Assembly (NCBI GenBank): GCA_050184295.1
Contig: JBFXAM010000118.1
Span: forward strand, 1-14,424
Length of the DNA stretch: 14,424 nucleotides
Source: JBFXAM01 sp050184295
GTDB lineage: Bacteria; Planctomycetota; Phycisphaerae; UBA1845; Fen-1342
Direction: 5' to 3'
Part shown: positions 1 through 6,052 of the stretch, in pieces
How positions within the stretch are numbered: the first letter of the stretch is position 1
How the letters are laid out: the number at the start of each line of letters is the position of its first letter
Notes under the pieces: generated by a model
What the model was told of the DNA's origin: nothing
Seen by the model: only the letters and a program-made list of their open reading frames with translations
The model's database searches: none
Position numbers and translations under genes: made by a program

Positions 1-823
1 CCCAGCGGCAGCCGGGGCCGCTGGGGCGCTGCGGGCCGCGGGTGATTCCGGCGGCGAGTTCGTCGGGCATTCCGTCGAAGCATTCGAAGAAATAGTGCAG
101 GTCGAACGGGTCGATGTCGCCGTCGCTGTCGAAGTCGCCGCCGGCGTCCTGCGGGATGACGCCGTAGCGGATGTAGTCCCAGCGGGTGGTGCTTGGGAAG
201 TAGGCGGACCTCACCTGCCACACGATTTCCGGTTGGACATCCGGATACGGCCCTTCGGGAAAGCCTCGCTCGGCAAGTTGATCGTCGATGTATAGCTCGT
301 AGCTCGTTGCGCCCGCAAGCTCCAGGCGATAGCGGTGGGAAACGTCCGGTGTGAGCGGCGCGAACAGAATGGGAAGCCGGTTGTCGCGGATCATGCGCAC
401 TTCGTCACTTACGATGCTGAAGTGGTAAAACGACGGTCCGGTTCCTCCCGCGGCGATGATCACGCCTCCACCCCAGACAAGCTCCGAAGTCGGCGCGTCC
501 GTTTGAACGCGCCACTCCAGGAAGAAAGTACCCGATCCCACAAATTCATCGATCATTCGCCGATACGCGGCGCTCTGGCCGTTTGGTGGCTGAAGTGGCG
601 GACAAGTTTCGACATGGAGATAGAGCCAACCGCCCTGACCCCACAGGGTCGGATTGCACCAAAACTGGACTGGAAGCCAGCCGCCATCCTGCGGCATTAC
701 ACTCGCTTCGAAGACAAAAACTCTTGGCTGTGCTGCGGCGGCCGCACCCGCAAGAGTCAGAACGCCGCAGCTTATCGCGATCGCCGCGGTAAGCTGTGCC
801 ACCCCCAATCGGCGCGGTACCAT
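1..823 (-). CDS. Secreted protein with lectin-like beta domain and EF-hand loop (C-terminus cut)
   Basis: An open frame runs on the minus strand from ATG 823 to the window edge, 274 codons with no stop, so the C-terminus is missing. A GAGG ribosome binding site lies just upstream on the minus strand. Residues 1-31 form a signal peptide: positive start (VPRR), hydrophobic core, then GAAAAAQP as a likely cleavage region. Residues 32-225 are rich in predicted beta strands and aromatic residues; the stretch SYELYIDDQLAERG resembles concanavalin-A/LamG-like sandwich proteins, but this is by eye only. Residues 230-241 (DFDSDGDIDPFD) are a canonical 12-position EF-hand calcium loop with D at 1, 3, 5 and 12, G at 6 and I at 8, followed by LHYFFECF, as in planctomycete dockerin-like tails. 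It probably acts outside the cytoplasm in adhesion or attachment; the ligand is unknown. It is divergent from the similarly built gene at 891. Confidence 0.8.
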   Translation of the reverse strand, partial: MVPRRLGVAQLTAAIAISCGVLTLAGAAAAAQPRVFVFEASVMPQDGGWLPVQFWCNPTLWGQGGWLYLHVETCPPLQPPNGQSAAYRRMIDEFVGSGTFFLEWRVQTDAPTSELVWGGGVIIAAGGTGPSFYHFSIVSDEVRMIRDNRLPILFAPLTPDVSHRYRLELAGATSYELYIDDQLAERGFPEGPYPDVQPEIVWQVRSAYFPSTTRWDYIRYGVIPQDAGGDFDSDGDIDPFDLHYFFECFDGMPDELAAGITRGPQRPSGPGCRW

Positions 824-890
824 GTCATCCTCAACGTCCCGCGCGCGCGGGAGAAGATCGCGAGACATCTTCGCAAGAAGGAGTAGAGCG
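824..890. promoter_or_regulatory. Divergent intergenic region with palindrome
   Basis: These 67 bp separate two divergently transcribed genes for exported proteins and must hold the proximal control sites of both, unless promoters lie inside the opposite gene. A 6-bp inverted repeat GAAGAT (853-858) / ATCTTC (867-872) with an 8-nt spacer lies in the middle and could be an operator. No convincing -35/-10 pair was seen on either strand. The ribosome binding site of the plus-strand gene (GGAG, 880-883) lies at its right end. Confidence 0.3.
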
Positions 891-2756
891 ATGTCTGACA
901 CGAACGCTCTCCGGTCTTGGATGGCGATTACTGTGTGTGCTTGCACAACGCTGTTCGGAGTTGCGCGATCAGCCGCGCAAGGTCAGACGTGCGTCGTTGG
1001 TTCGCAAGTCACCGTGTGCGTGCAGTGGACCCCCGCTTCACCTCCGGTGCACAACACGAACTTCCGGATCCTGTTCACGAGCGCCACGGCTCCCGCCGTC
1101 GAACTCCTCACCGGCGACGCCGGCTGGGTCGTCTATGCGACGCTCAATTCTACCGGCGATCCGGCGAACATCGCCAGCATTTCCACGCCGGCGGCGGATA
1201 ACTTTGTCGTGCAGGTCGTCAATCCCGAAGGCGGGCCGGGCGCCGCGAATGTCGGTCAAATCACGCTGGAGCCGACCAGCAGCAGCAATTATGCCAACCT
1301 CGCGGGCGGCGAAATCGCCGGCGATCTCACCGGCGGACTCGTGCTGCAACGTTCCAGCGGCGGCGCCGGCGGCACGCTGACCGGGCTGCTCCAGATTAAC
1401 GGAGCGATCGGCGGCGACACCGACATCCCGATCATCGATGGTACCGCGGGCGGCTGGCTGCAAGTGCTCGGAGACGCCATGGCGGGAGCTGATCTGACCG
1501 TGTCGGATCGGCTCGTCGACGGTGGGCAGCTCTCGATCTATGGCGACGTACCATCGACGGCGACCATCGTGGTCAACGATTTGCTCGACACTTCACGCGT
1601 TGAGATTGCTCTGCTGGGAACTTGTTATGGACAGGTCGCGCTACTCAATGGAATTCCCGACTATGCCGCGGTTGTCCTCGGAAAGCTCGACGCACCGGGC
1701 GTCGTTAACCTTACCGGCGATGACGTCGAGGGCTCATTGGGAATTGTCGAAGGCGGCGACGGTGCGGTTGTGAACGGCGGTGTCATCCGTGGAGCCGTGA
1801 ATATCCCCCACTACAATGTCCACGGGCCGCAGTTCGTGTTTTCGGGTACGGCGGAGTTCGCGGGTGTTACTGGAACGGAGGAGTCAATCGCGTACCTTAG
1901 CTTGCTGGGAATCATCGCCGGAGAGGTCACCATCGCCGGCGACATCGGTCCCTATGTCGAAATGGACGTCGTTGGCGACGTGACCGCAACGGGACGCATC
2001 CGCGCACACAGCGCTTTGGCTGAGTCCTACATCGTTGTCTACAATTCCGTGTTTGGTGTTTTCGAGCTGTTGGGTGATCTCGACGGCGGCAGCATCTTAA
2101 TTGTCGATGCGATCGACGGCGAGGGGCGCCTGGTCATTCACGGCTCACTATACCCTTCGTCCGACGAACCTATTGTCGTGGCCGAAATGGGGCCGCTCGC
2201 CGCCGTCGTGATCGACTACGACGGCTGGGATGACGGAGATGACTGGGTCAGCGGAGCGACGGTGCAGGTCGGAACGAGCCATTACACGGAGAACACGCCC
2301 GCCGCGCGCGTCTGGGAAATCCAACCCTGCCGCGGCGACATGAACAATGACGGCGAGGTCAACGCCTTCGACATCGATCCATTCATTCTCGCGCTGTCGG
2401 ATCCGGAAGGTTACCAGGAGGAGTTCCCCGGGCTGGAAGCGAGCCGCGTGTATCACGGCGACTGCGATTGCGACACCGAATTCAATAACTTCGACATCGA
2501 CCCATTCGTCGCCCGCGTGATCACAAACGAATGCGACGCAACCTGTGGCGACAGCCTCACCGGCGGCGGCGGGCAAAGCAGTCACGGCGAGAGCGCGGAG
2601 GCGCCGACCGCCGCCGACGTCGCGACGCTGCTGCGCGACAGCGTCGCGTCCGACCGCCAGACCGCCTTACTGACGATCGTCGCGACCGCCGCCGGCAGCG
2701 AAGACACCGCCGCCGCCGCGTTCTGGAGCGACGTACTGGCGCGGTTGGTGGAGTAG
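891..2756 (+). CDS. Secreted beta-rich protein with dockerin-like EF-hand pair
   Basis: The product has 621 residues. ATG 891 was chosen over the upstream in-frame ATG 654 because GGAG (880-883) sits 7 nt before it, a signal peptide starts there (MSDTNALRSWMAITVCACTTLFGVAR, cut near SAAQG), and the longer form would run through the divergent gene. Residues about 35-470 are rich in Gly, Asp and Val, with short repeated strands such as GDLTGGLVL, GDVPSTATIVV, GDIGPYVEMDVVGDV and GDLDGGSILIV, suggesting a beta-helix or other repetitive beta fold. Two EF-hand loops follow: 483-494 (DMNNDGEVNAFD, canonical) and 524-535 (DCDCDTEFNNFD, with T where G is usual). Each is followed by IDPF, as in planctomycete dockerin-like domains. 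Unlike the usual terminal position, about 75 residues follow, first Gly/Ser-rich, then an Ala-rich predicted helix. It is probably an extracellular structural or adhesion protein; no catalytic motif was recognised. Confidence 0.82.
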   Translation: MSDTNALRSWMAITVCACTTLFGVARSAAQGQTCVVGSQVTVCVQWTPASPPVHNTNFRILFTSATAPAVELLTGDAGWVVYATLNSTGDPANIASISTPAADNFVVQVVNPEGGPGAANVGQITLEPTSSSNYANLAGGEIAGDLTGGLVLQRSSGGAGGTLTGLLQINGAIGGDTDIPIIDGTAGGWLQVLGDAMAGADLTVSDRLVDGGQLSIYGDVPSTATIVVNDLLDTSRVEIALLGTCYGQVALLNGIPDYAAVVLGKLDAPGVVNLTGDDVEGSLGIVEGGDGAVVNGGVIRGAVNIPHYNVHGPQFVFSGTAEFAGVTGTEESIAYLSLLGIIAGEVTIAGDIGPYVEMDVVGDVTATGRIRAHSALAESYIVVYNSVFGVFELLGDLDGGSILIVDAIDGEGRLVIHGSLYPSSDEPIVVAEMGPLAAVVIDYDGWDDGDDWVSGATVQVGTSHYTENTPAARVWEIQPCRGDMNNDGEVNAFDIDPFILALSDPEGYQEEFPGLEASRVYHGDCDCDTEFNNFDIDPFVARVITNECDATCGDSLTGGGGQSSHGESAEAPTAADVATLLRDSVASDRQTALLTIVATAAGSEDTAAAAFWSDVLARLVE

Positions 2757-2762
2757 CGAGAA

Positions 2763-2787
2763 GGTGGTTCGGCAATGCCGTTCCACC
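2763..2787. terminator. Hairpin in convergent gap; possible bidirectional terminator
   Basis: GGTGG (2763-2767) pairs with CCACC (2783-2787) and CGGC (2770-2773) with GCCG (2777-2780), with a TT/TT internal loop and an AAT tip. It starts 7 bp after the stop of the upstream gene and lies in the gap before the end of recO, which comes from the other side. No T-run follows on either strand, so it is not a classical intrinsic terminator. It could instead protect RNA ends or belong to a dispersed palindrome family. Confidence 0.35.
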
Positions 2788-2875
2788 CTACACCTGTTCG
2801 CCGCGCCGCAGTTCTCTCATGTCGTGAGGTACTTCGACGCGGCGTGCCGGCTGGCGTATAGCGCTTGTCGATCGT

Positions 2876-3697
2876 TCATTGGCTGAGCCACCGCTCCGCC
2901 GGCGCGGCCGTCTCGAACGGTCGCCCGGCGATGTAGGTGAGGTGATAGTTCAAGAGGCGGAACCACTCGAGCGCACGGCGCGGGTCGACGTCGTCGCCGG
3001 ATGAGCGCAGAGACGCAACGGCCGCGGCTCTCGGCGTCGGATCGCTGGGCGACGGCGGTTGCGTCGCGTCACGCGCCGCCGGCGTGCGCGGCGGCGGATC
3101 GAGCAGGCCGGCCGGGATGCTCCGCTTCTCGACCACGTTCGCCTCGCAGTCGCGACAGACCACGCCGCCGGCGCCCGCGCTGAAGAATGTCTCGGTGCGT
3201 GGGGGCCGCGGCCGCTGGCAGATCACGCACGCGTCGAGCCGCGGGAAGTACCCGATCTCGCGCGCCAGGCGGGCCTGAAAGCGCGCCACCGCGATCACCG
3301 CCGGCGGATCAGCGGTCATTTCCCGAAGCATCGCGAGAAGTGCCTCGAACAGCCCCGGGTGCGGGTCGTATTCCTGCGTCAAGGTGTTGACCAGCTCCAC
3401 TGCGTAGAGCCCGCCATAGAGCCGCGCGAGGGACGTGCGAAGGCGCGGAAACGCGTCGCGCTGCATCCATTCCGTAAGCGTGCCGAGACCGGCGTCGCCA
3501 CGGGCGGCGACGAAGCCGATCTCGCCGTATTCGAGCAGGTCGAGCCCGACGGAGACGCGGTTCCTGGTGTTGCGGCGGAGGCCCTTCGCGATGAGGCGGA
3601 CGAGGCCATTCTCGGCGGTGAAGAGGGATGCGATCTGCGAAGTCTCGGAGTAGTCGACGAGGCGCAGGACGATCGCGTGGTCGGTGCGAGCGGGCAT
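2876..3697 (-). CDS. recO: DNA repair protein RecO
   Basis: The product has 273 residues, near the family's usual 240-270. In the RecFOR pathway RecO binds single-stranded DNA and SSB, anneals strands and helps RecR load RecA. The N-terminal OB-fold is visible as TDHAIVLRLVDYSETSQIAS (residues 5-24) followed by LVRLIAKGLRR. The helical region carries GGLYAVELVNTL (95-106) and PGLFEALLAML. A four-cysteine zinc site is formed by C157-x2-C160 and C181-x2-C184. The start is ATG 3697, giving MPARTDHAIV; the frame stays open far upstream, but that part is only translation of repeat DNA. No strong Shine-Dalgarno is seen before the ATG. A Pro/Ala-rich stretch at about 200-237 interrupts the C-terminal part before ALEWFRLLNYHL and looks like a linker expansion. 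The gene reads away from the repeat array. Confidence 0.95.
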   Translation of the reverse strand: MPARTDHAIVLRLVDYSETSQIASLFTAENGLVRLIAKGLRRNTRNRVSVGLDLLEYGEIGFVAARGDAGLGTLTEWMQRDAFPRLRTSLARLYGGLYAVELVNTLTQEYDPHPGLFEALLAMLREMTADPPAVIAVARFQARLAREIGYFPRLDACVICQRPRPPRTETFFSAGAGGVVCRDCEANVVEKRSIPAGLLDPPPRTPAARDATQPPSPSDPTPRAAAVASLRSSGDDVDPRRALEWFRLLNYHLTYIAGRPFETAAPAERWLSQ

Positions 3698-3793
3698 TAG
3701 GGTCGCTTCGTCGAGGCCTTCGGACGGCGCCGGCGCAGGCGGCGTACAACCGGGGGGTGAGAGTAAGGGGTGCGGGCGGCGCGGCGGAAGGGG

Positions 3794-4195
3794 GCGCATG
3801 CAAATCGCATTGCGGCACGGCGGCGTTGACGTGAGGCGGCGCGGGGCCGCGCCTGCCGACGTGAGCGCCGTCGCGGTAGGACATCCGCGCCGGAGCCTGC
3901 CGACGCGAGAGCCGTCGGCAGGGCACCCGCGCATGCAAATCGCATTGCGGCACGGCGGCGTTGACGTGAGGTGGCGCGGGGCCGCGCCTGCCGACGCGAG
4001 CGCCGTCGAAGTAGGACATCCGCGCCCGCGCCTGCCGACGCGAGAGCCGTCGGCAGGGCACCCGGCGTTGACGTGAGGCGGCGCGGGGCCGCGCCTGCCG
4101 ACGTGAGCGCCGTCGCGGTAGGACATCCGCGCCGGAGCCTGCCGACGCGAGAGCCGTCGGCAGGGCACCCGGCGAGAGTCGTCGGCAGGGCACCC
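3794..4195. repeat. Tandem array of hairpin-bearing repeats (135/107 bp units)
   Basis: Three direct repeats lie in the gap between divergent recO and the Sm-like gene. The 107-bp cores are 3823-3929, 3958-4064 and 4065-4171. By eye, cores 1 and 3 are identical over all 107 bases, while core 2 differs at about six positions. Units 1 and 2 also carry a leading segment of about 28 bp (GCATGCAAATCGCATTGC and flank, from 3794 and 3929) that unit 3 lacks, so the period is 135 and then 107. A truncated fourth copy of the unit end covers about 4172-4195. Each core has a perfect 10-bp stem, CCTGCCGACG / CGTCGGCAGG with a 7-nt loop, at 3896-3922, 4031-4057 and 4138-4164. Each also has a second, imperfect hairpin starting with the same half-stem at 3852, 3987 and 4094. 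Long open frames cross the array on both strands but follow the repeats and match nothing known. This is not a CRISPR: units are adjacent, without unique spacers. Confidence 0.9.
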
Positions 4196-4407
4196 AGGCC
4201 CACGCGACGAGCGCTCTGGGACGCCGGCGGGAAGGTGGCGTCCGAGCCAGTTGGCACAGCACTTCAGGCGGTCTTCGCAACGCTCTTCCGGCGGCGTCGG
4301 CACGGGTTGGAAGCGGGCGCGACGGTTCCTCGAGGGACTTCTCGGCGGCGGATTCGGGCGTCGCGGGGCGTGGAGGCGGCGATAGAATGGCGGACGCAGG
4401 GCCCGCC
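4196..4407. other. Non-coding stretch between repeat array and leader
   Basis: No gene is supported in these 212 bp on either strand; open frames here are long only because of the high GC content. A TAGAAT hexamer at 4383-4388 is a possible -10 box for the plus-strand gene at 4521 and would place transcription start near 4395. No matching -35 hexamer was seen at the usual distance, so the promoter call is weak. Confidence 0.3.
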
Positions 4408-4515
4408 GTCGCGGCGCGGTCGCGTTGGCCACGAACCTGTAGCAGCGACCGCGGAGCGTATCGCCCGCGGTTTGTCGCGGCGTGGTCGCGCTGGCCACGG
4501 ACCTGTGGCAAGGGG
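4408..4515 (+). promoter_or_regulatory. Leader with duplicated 37-bp motif and hairpins before the Sm-like gene
   Basis: Two direct copies of a 37-bp motif lie at 4408-4444 and 4474-4510, 66 bp apart, with 33 of 37 bases identical by eye. Copy 1 overlaps the left arm of a perfect 9-bp inverted repeat, CGCGGTCGC (4415-4423) / GCGACCGCG (4445-4453), with a 21-nt loop. Copy 2 contains GCCAC (4494-4498) / GTGGC (4505-4509) with a 6-nt loop; the copy-1 equivalent has one mismatch. The copy-2 hairpin ends one base before the AGGGG ribosome binding site (4511-4515) of the next gene, so folding or protein binding here could affect translation. No known riboswitch class was recognised. Confidence 0.45.
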
Positions 4516-4520
4516 CGCTC

Positions 4521-4856
4521 ATGGCAGCGTTGCATCTCGATGGGTACTTGCAGAAGCGCGTGGTGCTCGACACGCAGGGGCCGCTGATCTACATCGGCCT
4601 GCTGGAGCAGCACGACGAGCGCGGGTACTGGCTGCGCGATGCCGACGTGCACGACCGCAACGATGGCCACAGCGGCAAGGAAGTTTATGTCAATCTCGCG
4701 CGCGAGCTCGAAAAGAGCGGCACGCGGAACGTGAACCGAAAGCGCGTGTTCGTAGAGCGGCACGCGATCGTGAGCATTTCGGCGCTCGACGATGTCGTCA
4801 TCAGCGACGAGCACGTCGAGGAAGAGACGCCGTTGGTCGAGCCGCAGTACGAATGA
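4521..4856 (+). CDS. Small Sm/LSm-like protein (putative)
   Basis: The product has 111 residues. ATG 4521 is preferred over in-frame ATG 4482 because AGGGG (4511-4515) sits 5 nt upstream and the longer form would translate the leader repeat. Residues 10-45 read like an Sm1 motif: strand KRVVLD (12-17), then YIGLLEQHDERGYWLRDADVHD (24-45 region), where Y-x-G-x-L, a mid-motif D and L-x-DA-x-V line up with the canonical pattern. Residues 75-91 (RVFVERHAIVSISALDD) line up with Sm2, whose usual core is I-R-G-x-x-I/V-x-x-I. A charged insert of about 28 residues (46-73) lies between them, and an acidic tail of about 20 residues ends the protein. The usual RNA-contacting Asn of Sm1 and the RGD/RGN of Sm2 are not conserved, so RNA binding is uncertain. 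It could form a ring like other Sm proteins. It is the first gene of a plus-strand series ending in rnpA. The fold assignment is by eye. Confidence 0.6.
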   Translation: MAALHLDGYLQKRVVLDTQGPLIYIGLLEQHDERGYWLRDADVHDRNDGHSGKEVYVNLARELEKSGTRNVNRKRVFVERHAIVSISALDDVVISDEHVEEETPLVEPQYE

Positions 4857-4971
4857 CCGTGCACGAGCCGGGCATCGCGCCCCGCCGCTCACGCGTCGGT
4901 CCGCGGCGCAACACCCAAAACCGCGGGCTCGGGCGGCTGCGGATGCGGCGAACAGGAACGGAACTCCGGGC

Positions 4972-5985
4972 ATGAAGCTCGCGTGGCGAACGCAGACACT
5001 CCGTCCTCGGCATCGCTTCGCGACGTCGCAAGGCGGTGTGTCGGAGAAGGACACGCTGGTCGTGGAGCTCGAGCACGCCGGCGTCACGGGGCGCGGCGAG
5101 GTGGCGGCTTCACGCCTCTACGGGCAGTCGAACGAAAGCTCGATCAAGGCGCTGGAGCAGATGCGGCCGCTGCTCGGCGACGATCCGTTCGCGATCGAGT
5201 CGGTCGTGGGGCGGATCATCGCGGCGCACGACGGCCAACGGGCCGCGATCGGTGCGGTGGACAACGCGTTGCATGACTGGGCCGCGCAGAAGCTGGGCGT
5301 CCCGGTCTGGCGGCTGCTGGGACTCGACCCGCCGCGCGTCAGCACCACGTTCACCATCGGCGTCGCGGACGAGGCGGAGACGCGCGAAAAGGTGCGCGAG
5401 GCGCTCGCGTCGGGGTTTGATCGGCTGAAGGTGAAGGTGGGCGTGGAGACGGACGAGGGGACGCTCGGCGCGATCCGCGCCGTGTTCGACGGCCCGCTGT
5501 TTCTCGACGCCAACCAGGCGTGGCGGCCCGGGCAGGCCGAGGAGCGCATCCGCGCGCTGGCGCGATTCCGACCGACGATCATCGAGGAGCCGCTGCACCC
5601 CGAGGACTGGCGGCACATGGGGGAGCTGCGCAAGCTCGGCGTCGCGCCGGTCTTCGCCGACGAGAGCTGTCAGCGGCCCGCGGACGTCGTGCGGCTGCGC
5701 GACGCGGTCGACGGCGTGAACATCAAGTTCACCAAGTGCGGCGGGATTCGCGAGGCGCTGCGGATGGTGCACCTCGCGCGCGGCTTCGGATTGAAGATCA
5801 TGCTCGGTTGTTTCGTGTCGAGCGGGCTGGCGATCGCACCGGCGCTGGCGATCGCGTCGCTGGTGGATTTCGTCGATCTCGATGGGCACCTGCTGCTTGC
5901 CGAAGACCCGTTTCCGGGGATCGGGCGTTCGGGGAGCACGATCTGGCTCGACGACACGCCGGGGTGTGGCGTTCGGGCGAAATGA
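4972..5985 (+). CDS. Enolase-superfamily dipeptide epimerase (L-Ala-D/L-Glu epimerase type)
   Basis: The product has 337 residues, the usual length. Members of this family interconvert L-Ala-D-Glu and L-Ala-L-Glu from murein recycling, or epimerise other dipeptides, in the cytoplasm. The N-terminal capping domain covers about 1-115. The barrel holds the superfamily residues in order: K153-V-K155 (KVKV, catalytic lysine pair), D179 in DANQAW, E205 in EEPLHPEDW and D230 in ADES (metal ligands), a second lysine on NIKFTKCGG (K252 or K255), and the DLDGH motif at 302-306, which in this family helps bind the dipeptide amino end. ATG 4972 follows a GGAACGGAA stretch 8-16 nt upstream; the frame is open further left, but that part has no family similarity. 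The gene lies 115 bp after the Sm-like gene and 67 bp before the FIST gene. Substrate specificity cannot be read from the sequence; related dipeptide epimerases vary widely. Confidence 0.92.
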   Translation: MKLAWRTQTLRPRHRFATSQGGVSEKDTLVVELEHAGVTGRGEVAASRLYGQSNESSIKALEQMRPLLGDDPFAIESVVGRIIAAHDGQRAAIGAVDNALHDWAAQKLGVPVWRLLGLDPPRVSTTFTIGVADEAETREKVREALASGFDRLKVKVGVETDEGTLGAIRAVFDGPLFLDANQAWRPGQAEERIRALARFRPTIIEEPLHPEDWRHMGELRKLGVAPVFADESCQRPADVVRLRDAVDGVNIKFTKCGGIREALRMVHLARGFGLKIMLGCFVSSGLAIAPALAIASLVDFVDLDGHLLLAEDPFPGIGRSGSTIWLDDTPGCGVRAK

Positions 5986-6017
5986 GCGGGAAAGACAGGC
6001 CGGGAATGCACGCCTGA

Positions 6018-6045
6018 TTGATCCGGCGGGGACGAAGAATAGAAT
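6018..6045 (+). promoter_or_regulatory. Candidate promoter giving a leaderless FIST mRNA
   Basis: TTGATC (6018-6023) and TAGAAT (6040-6045) are 16 bp apart and match the sigma-70 consensus at 4 of 6 and 5 of 6 positions. Transcription would begin at about 6052-6053, which coincides with the A of the FIST start codon at 6053. This fits the absence of a clear Shine-Dalgarno there. Part of the motif is AT-rich in an otherwise GC-rich region, which adds some weight. Confidence 0.45.
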
Positions 6046-6052
6046 AAGCGCC

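Noticed and set aside
335..886. 183-residue plus-strand open frame
   Set aside because: It lies entirely antisense to the minus-strand gene at 1-823, which has a signal peptide, EF-hand loop and ribosome binding site; the plus-strand product looks random.
654..890. 79-codon N-terminal extension of the large exported protein from ATG 654
   Set aside because: It runs antisense through the divergent secreted-protein gene; the signal peptide and ribosome binding site support ATG 891.
3794..4195. CRISPR array
   Set aside because: Units are over 100 bp, directly adjacent and lack unique spacers; no cas genes are present.
4383..4388. TAGAAT as a firm promoter for the Sm-like gene
   Set aside because: No -35 hexamer at acceptable spacing; kept only as a weak note.
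3698..4573. Long minus-strand extension upstream of recO, and other long frames crossing 3698-4520 on both strands
   Set aside because: They translate the tandem repeats in several frames, are Arg/Ala/Pro-rich and match no family; high GC content makes stops rare. RecO similarity begins exactly at MPARTDH.
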